From contig NZ_BOPF01000003.1 in the NCBI RefSeq assembly GCF_016863615.1, forward strand, positions 186,001 through 250,000: DNA of 64,000 nucleotides, written 5' to 3'. How positions within the stretch are numbered: the stretch's first letter is position 1; every line of letters starts with the position of its first letter. The notes below the pieces were generated by a model, which worked only from the letters and a program-made list of their open reading frames with translations, was not told where the DNA came from and did not search any database. The position numbers and the translations under genes are program-made. Below are positions 1 to 9,997 of the stretch, piece by piece. Source of the DNA: Virgisporangium aliadipatigenens. GTDB taxonomy: Bacteria; Actinomycetota; Actinomycetes; Mycobacteriales; Micromonosporaceae.

Positions 1-1389
1 GCGCAGTGGGTCGCCGACCTGGACGAGCCGTCCGTCGCGCCGCTGCTCAAGGGGCTGCGGCACACGCTCGACTCGTTCGTGGAGATCGGCCTCGGCTACC
101 TCTCCCTGGAACGCCCCTCCGGCACCCTCTCCGGCGGCGAGGCGCAGCGCACCAAGATGATCCGCCACCTCGGTTCGGCGCTCACCGACGTCACCTACGT
201 CTTCGACGAGCCCACGATCGGCCTGCACCCGCACGACATCCGGCGGATGAACGACCTCCTGCTCCAGCTGCGCGACAAGGGCAACACCGTGCTCGTCGTG
301 GAGCACAAACCGGAAGCGATCGCCATCGCCGACCATGTCGTCGACCTGGGTCCGGGCGCCGGGTCCGCCGGTGGCGAGGTCGTTTTCGAGGGAACGGTGG
401 CCGCACTCCGCAAGAGCGGCACGCTCACCGGTCGCCACCTGGACGACCGGGCCGCGCTCAAGGACTCGGTCCGCAAGCCGTCCGGGTTCCTGCCGGTGAA
501 GGGCGCCGACCGGCACAACCTGCGCGACGTCGACGTCGACATCCCGTTGGGCGTGCTCGTGGTGGTGACCGGCGTGGCCGGTTCGGGGAAGAGTTCGCTC
601 ATCCACGGCTCGGTGTCCACCCGGGACGGTGTGGTGGCGGTGGACCAGTCCGCGATCCGCGGCTCCCGGCGCAGCAACCCGGCGACGTACACCGGCATGC
701 TGGAGCCGATCCGCAAGGCGTTCGCCAAGGCCAACGGGGTCAAGCCCGCCCTGTTCAGCGCCAACTCCGAGGGCGCCTGCCCGACGTGCAACGGCGCCGG
801 GGTCATCTACACCGACCTCGGCATGATGGCCGGCGTCGCCACCACCTGCGAACTGTGCGAGGGCAAGCGGTTCGACGCCTCGGTGCTGGAGTACACGTTC
901 GGCGGGAAGGACATCAGCGAGGTGCTGGCGATGTCCGTGACCGAGGCCGAAAAGTTCTTCGGCGCGGGCGAGTCGAAGGTGCCGCAGGCGCACGCCGTGC
1001 TGGCCCGGCTGGTCGACGTGGGCCTCGGCTACCTGAGCCTGGGCCAGCCGCTGACCACCCTCTCCGGCGGCGAACGCCAGCGCATCAAGCTCGCCACCCG
1101 GATGGGCGAGAAGGGCGGCGTGTACGTGCTCGACGAGCCGACCACCGGCCTGCACCTCGCCGACGTCGAACAGCTCCTCGCGCTGCTCGACCGGCTCGTC
1201 GACGCCGGCAAGTCGGTGATCGTGATCGAGCACCACCAGGCGGTCATGGCGCACGCGGACTGGATCATCGACCTGGGGCCGGGCGCGGGCCACGACGGCG
1301 GCCGCATCGTCTTCGAGGGCACCCCGGCGGACCTGGTCAAGTCGAGGTCCACCCTGACGGGTGAACACCTGGCCGACTACGTCGCCTGA
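1..1389 (+). CDS. UvrA-like ABC ATPase (3' part of gene)
   Basis: The reading frame is open from base 1, so the gene starts upstream of the window; 462 residues are visible. They contain the C-terminal part of the first ATPase head (LSGGEAQR signature, Walker B FDEPTIGLHP) and the whole second head (Walker A GVAGSGKSS near residue 190, CPTCNG/CELCEG zinc-binding cysteines, LSGGERQR signature, LDEPTTGLH). This order, with two ABC signatures and cysteine pairs in the second half, is that of the UvrA family. The compact second half and the first-domain sequence look more like the stand-alone UvrA paralogues of actinobacteria, often annotated as drug-resistance or DNA-damage ATPases, than housekeeping UvrA, but without the N-terminus this is inference. 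No uvrB or uvrC is nearby. A 72-bp gap separates it from the next gene. Confidence 0.9.
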   Translation, partial: AQWVADLDEPSVAPLLKGLRHTLDSFVEIGLGYLSLERPSGTLSGGEAQRTKMIRHLGSALTDVTYVFDEPTIGLHPHDIRRMNDLLLQLRDKGNTVLVVEHKPEAIAIADHVVDLGPGAGSAGGEVVFEGTVAALRKSGTLTGRHLDDRAALKDSVRKPSGFLPVKGADRHNLRDVDVDIPLGVLVVVTGVAGSGKSSLIHGSVSTRDGVVAVDQSAIRGSRRSNPATYTGMLEPIRKAFAKANGVKPALFSANSEGACPTCNGAGVIYTDLGMMAGVATTCELCEGKRFDASVLEYTFGGKDISEVLAMSVTEAEKFFGAGESKVPQAHAVLARLVDVGLGYLSLGQPLTTLSGGERQRIKLATRMGEKGGVYVLDEPTTGLHLADVEQLLALLDRLVDAGKSVIVIEHHQAVMAHADWIIDLGPGAGHDGGRIVFEGTPADLVKSRSTLTGEHLADYVA

Positions 1390-1461
1390 GGCCTCGCGAT
1401 CTTGCCGGGGGTCCGGGCGTCGCCGCGCGCGAACCGGCCTGACAGGTGGCAGGATCACGGG

Positions 1462-2745
1462 GTGCCGGTCTCCCGTCGTAGCGTGCTGGGCCTCGCCCTG
1501 GCCTCCGCCGTGTCCGGCTGCGCATGCCCGGAGCCCGTCGGCGAGAGCGCCGCGTCGGCGCCCGAGGTCAAGGCCGCAGCCGCCGCGAGCACCCCGGCCG
1601 CCCCGGCGCCGTACGCCCCCGCCGTCACCGAGGCGCTGCGCCGCTTCCTGGTCCCGACACCCGAGAACCCGGGGCATCCGATCTACGCCGGCGCGGTGGC
1701 GCTCGCGGTCGTCGACGGCGTCACCACCGTGCACACGGCCGTCGGCGACGCCCTGCGCTACACGGCCGGCCCGGTCGAACTCCCGCCGGCCGGGCGGGTC
1801 GCCATGCGCCCCGACTCCGTCTTCGACATCGCGTCGATCACCAAGGTGTTCACCGCGATCCTCGGCCTCCAGCAGGTCGAACGCGGCAGGCTCGACCTCG
1901 CCGCACCGGTCGCCTCGTACCTGTCCGACTTCACCGGCACCGACAAGGGCGCCGTCACCGTGCGGATGCTGCTCACCCACACCAGCGGCCTGCCGGTCGG
2001 TGCCACCGTGCCGCGCGACGTCGGCCGGGTGCGCCAGCGGCTCGCCGTCCTGCGCACGCCGCTGGTCGGCCGGCCGGGGAGCACGTTCCGGTACTCGAGC
2101 GTGGGGCTGATGGTGCTGGCCCACCTCGTGGAGAAGGTCACCGGCGGGCGGCTGGACGAGCTCGTGCGCACCGAGATCTGCGCGCCGCTGGGGCTGCGCG
2201 ACACCGGGTTCCTGCCGGCGACCTGGATGTCCGAACCGGACCGGGCCGCACGGCTGGTCGCCACAGACGCGCGCACCTCGCGCGGCCTGCTGCGCGGCGA
2301 GGTGCACGACGACGTCGCCGCGATCCTCGGCGGCGTGGCCGGGCACGCCGGCATCTTCGCCTCCGCCGCCGACGTCGCCGCGGTGGGCCAGGCACTGCTC
2401 GGCGGCGGGGCGCGCAACGGGCAGCGGATCCTGGCCGAGGAGACCGTTCGCCGGATGCTCACCGACGCCACCGCCGGCCTGCCCGTGGTCGACGTCGACC
2501 ATCCGCAGCGGCCGCCGGATCACGGGCTCGGGGTGACGCTCGGCCAGCCGTGGTTCATGGGGCGGCTGAGCGCGCCGACGACGTTCGGGCACACCGGGTT
2601 CACCGGCACGTCGCTGCTGGTCGACCCGCGCCGCAAGCTGGTGCTGGTGCTGCTGACCAACCGGGCGCACCCCAACTGGAGCTGGTCCGTGCCGGACCCC
2701 GCCCGGGTCGCCGTGGCCGACATCCTGGCCGATGCGGTGGGCTGA
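1462..2745 (+). CDS. Tat-exported lipoprotein serine hydrolase (beta-lactamase fold)
   Basis: A class C beta-lactamase/DD-peptidase-like serine hydrolase of 427 residues, probably anchored outside the membrane. GTG at 1462 is preferred because it puts a twin-arginine signal (SRRSVLGLALA) directly at the N-terminus with a lipobox VSGC (lipidated Cys20), and CAGGA lies a few bases upstream. The nucleophile motif SITK is at residues 125-128, a Tyr-Ser-Ser element lies near residue 213, and an HTG motif (GHTGFTGTS) near the C-terminus; all three are family hallmarks. The substrate cannot be told: these proteins include esterases, D-amino-peptidases and true beta-lactamases. The next gene overlaps its stop by 14 bases, so the two are probably co-translated. 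Confidence 0.85.
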   Translation: MPVSRRSVLGLALASAVSGCACPEPVGESAASAPEVKAAAAASTPAAPAPYAPAVTEALRRFLVPTPENPGHPIYAGAVALAVVDGVTTVHTAVGDALRYTAGPVELPPAGRVAMRPDSVFDIASITKVFTAILGLQQVERGRLDLAAPVASYLSDFTGTDKGAVTVRMLLTHTSGLPVGATVPRDVGRVRQRLAVLRTPLVGRPGSTFRYSSVGLMVLAHLVEKVTGGRLDELVRTEICAPLGLRDTGFLPATWMSEPDRAARLVATDARTSRGLLRGEVHDDVAAILGGVAGHAGIFASAADVAAVGQALLGGGARNGQRILAEETVRRMLTDATAGLPVVDVDHPQRPPDHGLGVTLGQPWFMGRLSAPTTFGHTGFTGTSLLVDPRRKLVLVLLTNRAHPNWSWSVPDPARVAVADILADAVG

Positions 2746-3472
2746 GGTTCACCGGCTGTTGCAGCCGTTGGTGCGTTCCCGCACGGTTCTCGACCCGGTG
2801 GACGAGGCGCCCGTCGCGCGCGGCCTCGTGCGGACCCGTTTCGGTGGTCTTCCCGTCGTCGATTCGGGGGAACGTTGGCCGCGCTGCCCCGTCTGTGGGT
2901 CCGACCTGAGCTTCGTCGCCCAGGTGGACAACGCCCGCGATGCCTTGCACAGCCGCCTGCCGGTCTCCTTCTTCACGTTCTGGTACTGCTGGCAGTGGCA
3001 CCCGTGGGACCGGGCCGAACGGCACCAGTGGCTGGTCCGCGCCTACACCCGCCTGTCGGAGCCGCGCCTCCTGGCCTCCTCGACGGCGGAACCCTTCGCC
3101 GAGCGCTTCGCCGCGCCACGCCTGGAGAGGTCGCTGCCCGACACCGTCGGCTTCGCCCTGCACCGCCCGGAACTGTGGGACGCGGAGCCCGACTGGGATC
3201 TCGTCGACCGGGTCGCGCTCTCCCTGACCGGCGAACGCGCCCCACGACCGCACCTGCGCAACTGGGGCGTGGCGCTCGGCGGCTACCCGCTCTGGGCGAA
3301 CGGCCCCGACGAGACGCCGCCCTGCCCCGACTGCACCCGCCCGACGGAACTCCTCCTGCAGATCCGTCCGACCGAACTGACCGACGCGACCTGGGGCGAC
3401 CTCGGCACGCTCTACCTGTTCATGTGCCGCACGCACCCGGGACGGACGGCGCTGCGCATGCAGTGCACCTGA
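2732..3472 (+). CDS. DUF1963-like protein
   Basis: Cytoplasmic protein of 246 residues with no signal peptide or membrane segment. It has two CxxC pairs (CPVCGSDLSF near residue 50, CPDC near 200), aromatic-rich segments (FFTFWYCWQWHPWD) and the GGYPLWAN element seen in DUF1963/YwqG-type proteins, which often occur near SUKH and toxin-immunity genes. The ATG lies inside the end of the serine hydrolase gene, implying translational coupling. A distant relative of the same family is found at 45711-46694. Function is unknown; the cysteine pairs suggest a structural zinc site (inference). Confidence 0.7.
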   Translation: MRWAEVHRLLQPLVRSRTVLDPVDEAPVARGLVRTRFGGLPVVDSGERWPRCPVCGSDLSFVAQVDNARDALHSRLPVSFFTFWYCWQWHPWDRAERHQWLVRAYTRLSEPRLLASSTAEPFAERFAAPRLERSLPDTVGFALHRPELWDAEPDWDLVDRVALSLTGERAPRPHLRNWGVALGGYPLWANGPDETPPCPDCTRPTELLLQIRPTELTDATWGDLGTLYLFMCRTHPGRTALRMQCT

Positions 3473-3479
3473 CGGGCCG

Positions 3480-4016
3480 CTACCGCCAGCTCGACTCGTA
3501 GGCGACCGGACCCTGGACCGCCGCGGTGCCGCCGAAGTTGCGCTGCACCTGCGCGGTCTCGGTGGCGTTCGGGTTGGGGTTCTGGCAGGAGACCGGTGCG
3601 CTGCTGCCGGACATCAGGTCGGCGCAGAGGCCGGTGCGGCGGTCGGGCAGGCCGAGGATGTGCCCGAACTCGTGGGCGGAGATGCGCGGCACGTAGTAGC
3701 CCTGGTTGACCGCCTGGCGGCCCATGTACCAGTAGCCGTTGCCGAGCGAACTGCTGTACGTGCGCGGCCAGCCGTTGTCGGCGTAGACCCGGATGTTGGG
3801 CGTGCGCCCGGACGGGACGGTCACCAGTTGGACGCTGGTGACGCGGCTGTTCCAGATGCGGGCGCCCTCGTGCACGGCGGAGACGAACTCCTGGGCCTGG
3901 CTGGCGTCGTAGTAGAGGATGCGCGCGGCGGCGTGCGCGGCCCCGGGGCTGAACAGCTGCACCCCGGCGAGGATCGCGAACACGATCGCACTGGACGCCA
4001 GTCTTCGTAGGAACAT
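3480..4016 (-). CDS. Snapalysin-type secreted zinc metalloprotease (M7)
   Basis: Secreted small neutral protease of 178 residues. ATG at 4016 has a perfect AGGAGG seven bases upstream and begins a classic signal peptide (MFLRR, hydrophobic stretch to about residue 29, AAHA cleavage). The mature part carries the extended zinc motif HEFGHILGLPD at residues 115-125, in which two His and an Asp bind zinc and Glu116 is catalytic, as in snapalysins. Cys131 and Cys144 probably form the family disulfide. Unlike the Streptomyces locus, no LysR regulator is adjacent. The stop lies seven bases from the convergent DUF1963 gene. An 11-base element in its leader is shared with the LPMO gene at 42.7-43.4 kb. 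Confidence 0.92.
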   Translation of the reverse strand: MFLRRLASSAIVFAILAGVQLFSPGAAHAAARILYYDASQAQEFVSAVHEGARIWNSRVTSVQLVTVPSGRTPNIRVYADNGWPRTYSSSLGNGYWYMGRQAVNQGYYVPRISAHEFGHILGLPDRRTGLCADLMSGSSAPVSCQNPNPNATETAQVQRNFGGTAAVQGPVAYESSWR

Positions 4017-4144
4017 CGACAACCTCCTGGTGGGATGGTGTCGAGGAGTGTACATCTATCAATGTCTATGGCCGGCATCGGACCGTCACCCGTTCGGCAC
4101 CGCGTAACCTGCCGTACGCCGCACCATCGCCGTCAGGCCGTCCG
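4017..4144. promoter_or_regulatory. Divergent intergenic region with AT-rich operator-like element
   Basis: This 128-bp gap separates the divergent snapalysin and GT2 genes. On the snapalysin sense strand it contains TAGACATTGAT (4058-4068), followed by AGATGTAC to give ACAT-N6-ATGT. The same 11 bases occur upstream of the chitin LPMO gene (43461-43471). The AGGAGG for snapalysin is at 4023-4028. No confident -10/-35 pair was recognised for either gene. Confidence 0.45.
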
Positions 4145-5113
4145 GTGCCCGTACGGTCGGCGCCCGTGAGCGTGCCCGAGGTGAGCGTCGTCATCCCGAC
4201 CCGGGCCCGGCCCCCGCTGGTCACGCGGGCGGTGCGGTCGGCGTTGGCGCAGACGTTGCCGGACATCGAGGTGATCGTCGTCGTCGACGGGCCGGACCCG
4301 GACACCGACACCGCGCTCGCGGCCGTCGACGATCCGCGGCTGCGCGTGGTGCGCCTGCCCGAGTCCGGCGGCGCCCCGCACGCCCGCAACGTCGGCGTGG
4401 AACACGCCCGGGCGCCGTTCGTCGCGCTGCTCGACGACGACGACGAGTGGCATCCCGAGAAGCTCGCCGTCCAGTGCGCGCTCGCCGCCGGCTCCGGGGT
4501 GCCCGAACCCGTCGTGATCAGCCAACTGGTGATCAACACGCCGCGGGCGGCGTTCGTGCTGCCCCGCGGGCTGCCCCGGCCGGGCCAGCCGCTGAGCGAG
4601 TGGTTCGCCGTGCGGCGCGGGCTCTTCCACGGCGACGGCTTCATCCAGACCTCCACGATCATGGCGCCGACGGCGCTGCTGCGGCGGGTGCCGTTCACCG
4701 TCGGGCTGCGGCGGCTCCAGGAGCTCGACTGGGCGCTGCGGGCCCTCGCCCAGGACGGCGTCGATCTCGTGATCGCGGCGCGGCCGCTGGTCACCTGGCA
4801 CGCCGACGAGAACCGCCCGCGGGTGAGCTTCGACGCGCCGTGGATCGAGTCCCTGGAGTGGCTGCGCCGCAGCCGCCCGCTGGTGACGCCGCGGGCCTAC
4901 GCCGCCCTGGCGATGAGCGTGGTGAGCGCGATGGCTGCCCCGACGCGCAGCCCGAAGGCGTTCCTCACGCTGCTGCGGGAGGCGCGGCGCAACGGGCGGC
5001 CGGCGCTGACGGACTACGTGACGTTCCTCCAGGTCTGGCTCGTCCCGGCGGGGTTGCGCCGCAGGGTCCGCGACCTGGCCAGCCGCCCCGCGCGAACGGC
5101 GTCACCGGTCTGA
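4145..5113 (+). CDS. Family 2 glycosyltransferase
   Basis: GT-A fold glycosyltransferase of about 322 residues. The N-terminal VSVVIPTRARPPLV, VVVDGPDPDTD and the metal-binding LLDDDDEW (near residue 97) are diagnostic of GT2 enzymes that transfer a sugar from a nucleotide donor; a C-terminal amphipathic segment could associate with the membrane. Two GTG starts are possible (4145 and 4166); neither has a strong ribosome site, so the start is uncertain. It stands alone rather than in a polysaccharide operon. The last 100 bases overlap the convergent CPBP gene, an unusually long tail-to-tail overlap. Confidence 0.85.
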   Translation: MPVRSAPVSVPEVSVVIPTRARPPLVTRAVRSALAQTLPDIEVIVVVDGPDPDTDTALAAVDDPRLRVVRLPESGGAPHARNVGVEHARAPFVALLDDDDEWHPEKLAVQCALAAGSGVPEPVVISQLVINTPRAAFVLPRGLPRPGQPLSEWFAVRRGLFHGDGFIQTSTIMAPTALLRRVPFTVGLRRLQELDWALRALAQDGVDLVIAARPLVTWHADENRPRVSFDAPWIESLEWLRRSRPLVTPRAYAALAMSVVSAMAAPTRSPKAFLTLLREARRNGRPALTDYVTFLQVWLVPAGLRRRVRDLASRPARTASPV

Positions 5114-5907
5114 GCGTCCGCGCCGCCACGACCGCGCAGCCACACCAGCCCGCAGGCCAGCGCGAGCGGCGCGGCGGTCAGCAGGATCACCGCCTCCTCG
5201 CCCACGCCGCCGCGCTCCACGAGCAGCAGCCCGACGACGAGCCCGATCACCATGTTGTTGCCGGCGTGCGCCAGGCTCGGCACCCACACGCTCCCGGAGC
5301 GGCGGTACAGCCACGACAGCGCCACCTGCTGCAGCACGAACGACACAGTCCACAGTGGAATCGTCCACAGTGGATGGTCGAAGTGCGTGTACCCGACGAA
5401 CGGCAACGGCCAGTGCCACACCGCCCAGACGAGTCCGGTGCACCACGCCGCCGCGCCCGGCCGCCCGGGCAGGATGCGCGAGCGCAGGTACGACGTCCAG
5501 CCGAACTCCTCACCCCAGTACGCGGGCGCGAGCACCACCGACAGCAGCATGAGCCCGGGCAGCAGCCACGGCGACGTCCGTTCGTAGCTCCAGAACCCGA
5601 GCAGCGCCGCCAGGCCGAGCGTCGCGAAGGTCAGCGCGGCGGGAGCGATGAGCGCCAGGACGTACCAGCGCCACAGCGCGCGCACCCGCGGCCGCAGCCC
5701 CGCGTCGGCGAACCCCTCCCGGGTCACCCACTTCCTGACCACGATCGCGGCGAGCGCCGGCGTGAACGCCGTCGGCACCTGCACCAGCGGATCCGCCATC
5801 GACAACCCGAACCCGAAATACGCCACGAACCACACCGGCCAGGCCCCGCCGAAGGCGAGCACCAGGAACCACACCACACCCCGTCTGCGAACGTCCATGA
5901 TGGACAC
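5014..5907 (-). CDS. CPBP (CAAX-like) intramembrane metalloprotease
   Basis: Integral membrane protein of 297 residues with about eight hydrophobic helices. The three conserved blocks of the CPBP/ABI family are present: EEFGW with Glu133-Glu134 (and Arg142), WAVWHWPL with His165, and HAGNN with His214, so the intramembrane active site looks intact. Members process prenylated or signal peptides or give bacteriocin self-immunity; none of these roles is shown here. The start may be GTG 5907 or ATG 5898. The final 33 codons lie antisense to the end of the GT2 gene. Two copies of the dispersed palindrome TCCACAGTGGA (5349-5359, 5364-5374) encode the PLWTIPLWTV stretch. Confidence 0.85.
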   Translation of the reverse strand: MSIMDVRRRGVVWFLVLAFGGAWPVWFVAYFGFGLSMADPLVQVPTAFTPALAAIVVRKWVTREGFADAGLRPRVRALWRWYVLALIAPAALTFATLGLAALLGFWSYERTSPWLLPGLMLLSVVLAPAYWGEEFGWTSYLRSRILPGRPGAAAWCTGLVWAVWHWPLPFVGYTHFDHPLWTIPLWTVSFVLQQVALSWLYRRSGSVWVPSLAHAGNNMVIGLVVGLLLVERGGVGEEAVILLTAAPLALACGLVWLRGRGGADAQTGDAVRAGRLARSRTLRRNPAGTSQTWRNVT

Positions 5908-5963
5908 TCAACCGGTCCACGGCCGCGGAATCCTCAGTGCGCGCTACCCGTGCGAAGGTATGC

Positions 5964-7211
5964 CTAGGCATACCCGGCCGCGAAGGCGGTCGCGCTCCGC
6001 CAGGAGATGAGGCCCCACTGGTCCACGTGGGGGCGGTACTTGCCGTCGAAAAGGCCGCCCGTCTCCAGCGCGGCCGCCGTCCCCTCCAGCATTTCCACGA
6101 GCGTGAAGCCGTAGCGGGTGTAGCCGGACTCCGGGTCGTAGTGGCCCACCCGGCCGCGCCGCTGCGGGGTCATGTCGACCACGAGGGCCCCGCCGGTGTG
6201 GTCCGCCGCGATCGGCACGAAGCGCCGCTGCCAATCCGGGCCGGCGACCTCGCAGTACATCTGCCAGTCGGCGTAGACGGTGCGGACGCTGTCCGGGTTC
6301 TGGCCGGGCGGGAGGGGGTAGCCGGCGGCCGGGTCCATGCCGTTGTGCCGGCGCAGCGACGCGACCAGGTCGGCGGGGAACTCCACGGACATGTTCCGCT
6401 GCAGGTCGGCGATCTGCTGCGCGGTGGCCGGGGCGCCGAGGCCGGCCAGGCTGCGCGGGGCCAGGGCGTCGAGGCGGCGTTCGATGCGCTGCCAGGCCGC
6501 GTCGACGCGGGCGGTCGTCGCGGCGTCCGGCACGGTGGGGCGCACCGTCGCCGCCGCCGTCGGGTGGCACGACTGCTCCGCCTCGTACTCGGGTTCGGCG
6601 TCGATGGCGGCGGCCGTGCCGGGTGGGGAGACCGGGGCGGCCGTGCTGAGGTCGTTCCCCCGGATGATCCAGAGGGCGAGGAGCGCGACCGTGACGAGCG
6701 CGATCACGGTGACGAGCGCCGGACGCCAGGATCTGTCCCGGTAGGCCGACCAGCCCGCAGCCGCCGTCGGGGCCGGTGGCGTCGGGCGGTCGGGGAGCCG
6801 GACGGTGCCGCCGGCGGTGATCACGTCGGAGGGGACCTCCAGGAGGTCCGCGGCGGACAGCAGCGGCCGGGCGACCTCGGCGCCGCGCGCGCCGTCGGGG
6901 ACGACGACGAGCAGCGGGGCCTCGAGCGCCCCGGCGACCGCGACCGCCTCCGTGCCCGCCGCGGCCACGAGCACGAGGTCGTGACCGGAGCGGGCCGCGC
7001 GGGCCAGCGCGGCCACCCGACTCGGTTTCGCTTCTTCCGGGGGAACGTCATGACGCGTCGTCGCCCCGGTGACGAGCGCGGCCCGCTCGGCGTGTGCGCC
7101 CGGCACGACGACGAGTGCGGTGCGCCCGTGCCGGGTGACGAGCCGCGCCGCCACCTCGTGCCAGCGCACGTCCGGCTCGGCGACGGCGAGCACCACGCAT
7201 CGATCGGTCAT
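5964..7211 (-). CDS. Single-pass membrane protein with C-terminal SUKH (SMI1/KNR4-like) domain
   Basis: 415 residues in three parts: an N-terminal alpha/beta, Rossmann-like region (residues 1-135, alternating VVLAV, ALVVVP, LVLVAAAG, LLVVVPDG strands) reminiscent of universal-stress folds; a proline-rich linker and one membrane helix (about 164-183); and a C-terminal SUKH-like domain (about 258-400, with FPADLVASLRRHNGMDP, a D-x-x-x-Y region and DPESGYTRYGFTLVEML). SUKH proteins are usually cytoplasmic immunity proteins or regulators; here the topology (basic residues before the helix) would place SUKH outside the cytoplasm, which is unusual. GGGGAGA precedes the ATG at 7211. The function is unknown. 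Confidence 0.75.
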   Translation of the reverse strand: MTDRCVVLAVAEPDVRWHEVAARLVTRHGRTALVVVPGAHAERAALVTGATTRHDVPPEEAKPSRVAALARAARSGHDLVLVAAAGTEAVAVAGALEAPLLVVVPDGARGAEVARPLLSAADLLEVPSDVITAGGTVRLPDRPTPPAPTAAAGWSAYRDRSWRPALVTVIALVTVALLALWIIRGNDLSTAAPVSPPGTAAAIDAEPEYEAEQSCHPTAAATVRPTVPDAATTARVDAAWQRIERRLDALAPRSLAGLGAPATAQQIADLQRNMSVEFPADLVASLRRHNGMDPAAGYPLPPGQNPDSVRTVYADWQMYCEVAGPDWQRRFVPIAADHTGGALVVDMTPQRRGRVGHYDPESGYTRYGFTLVEMLEGTAAALETGGLFDGKYRPHVDQWGLISWRSATAFAAGYA

Positions 7212-7304
7212 TGCTCTCCCCGTGAGTCCGGCGCACAGCGTACGGGCGCGCGGCGGGGCGGTTCGACGGGTGAACGGCCACGTTCGGCGGATGCGCGTCC
7301 GACC

Positions 7305-8962
<1,658 letters not shown>

Positions 8963-8968
8963 GCCCGG

Positions 8969-9997
8969 TCAGGCGGCGGCGGTGCTCTCCCGCACGGTGA
9001 GCTGCGGCGGCAGGAGCGTCGACTCCGGCACCGCCTCCCCGTCGAGCTTGCGCATCAACAGGTCCACCGCCTGCCGGCCCACCTCGTCGGCCGGCACCAG
9101 CACGCTGGTGAGCGCGGGATGCGAACGTTCGGCGACCTCGTCCGGGCAGATCGCCACGACCGAGATGTCCTCCGGCACCCGCTTCCCGAGCCGGGCCAGG
9201 GCCGCCAGCACGTGCCCGACCGCCGCCTCGTTGTGCACGACGAGGCCGGTCAGCTCGGGCCGGGCCGCCAGGAGCGCCTCCAGCGTGGCGTTGATGCCGG
9301 CCGCGTGCTCGCCGCACGGTTCGGCGACGGCGTTGACCTTGAGATCCTCGGCGGCCTCCAGGAAGCCTTCCCGGGTGCGGTGCGCGTAGCCGGTGTCGCG
9401 TAGGTACACCACCTCGGGCGCCCCGAGCAGCGCGACGTCGCGGTGGCCGAGCCCGGCGAGGTGTTCCACGCAGGCCCGGCCGGCGAGGTGGAAGTCGAGG
9501 TCGATGCAGGTGAGCCCGTGTGCGTCGGCGGGGAAGCCGATGAGCACGCTGGGGCGTTCGAGGGTGCGCAGCACGGGCACCCGCGCGTCGCGCATCTCCA
9601 CGTCCATCGCCACGATGCCGTCGACCAGGGCGCTCGCCGCGATCCGGCGCAGGCCCGAGGGCCCCTCGTCGGCCGTCATCAGCAGCACGTCGTGCTCGAA
9701 CTGCCGCGCCGAGGTCACCACCGACGTCGCGAACTGCATGAGGACCGGCACGTGCATGCCGGCGCGCAGGGGCAGGACGAGCGCGATGACGTTGGCCCGG
9801 CGGCTGGCCAGCGCGCGGGCGCCGGCGTGCGGGTGGTAGCCGAGCGCGTCGATGCTGGCGAGCACCCGCCGCCGGGTGTCGGCGGAGATGGCCCGCTTGC
9901 CGCTCAGGACGTAGGAGACCGTCGACAGGGCCACCCCGGCGTGCGTGGCGACGTCGGCGATGGTCACCATGTCGGGGCGTTTGCGCTCGAGCGTCAC
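8969..9997 (-). CDS. LacI-family transcriptional regulator
   Basis: 342 residues: N-terminal helix-turn-helix and hinge (MVTIADVATHAGVALSTVSYVLSGKR, then RRRVLASIDALGYHPHAGARALASRR) and a periplasmic-binding-protein-like sugar sensor domain (FPADAHGLTCIDLDFHLAGR, VVHNEAAVGHVLAALARLG, TSVLVPADEVGRQAVDLL). The GTG start at 9997 overlaps the stop of the beta-glucosidase gene in a GTGA arrangement, so the two form an operon with the regulator downstream. The perfect TCGAAGCGCTTCGA palindrome in front of the beta-glucosidase has the form of a LacI-family operator, which suggests autoregulation relieved by a glucoside or released sugar (inference). Confidence 0.92.
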   Translation of the reverse strand: MTLERKRPDMVTIADVATHAGVALSTVSYVLSGKRAISADTRRRVLASIDALGYHPHAGARALASRRANVIALVLPLRAGMHVPVLMQFATSVVTSARQFEHDVLLMTADEGPSGLRRIAASALVDGIVAMDVEMRDARVPVLRTLERPSVLIGFPADAHGLTCIDLDFHLAGRACVEHLAGLGHRDVALLGAPEVVYLRDTGYAHRTREGFLEAAEDLKVNAVAEPCGEHAAGINATLEALLAARPELTGLVVHNEAAVGHVLAALARLGKRVPEDISVVAICPDEVAERSHPALTSVLVPADEVGRQAVDLLMRKLDGEAVPESTLLPPQLTVRESTAAA

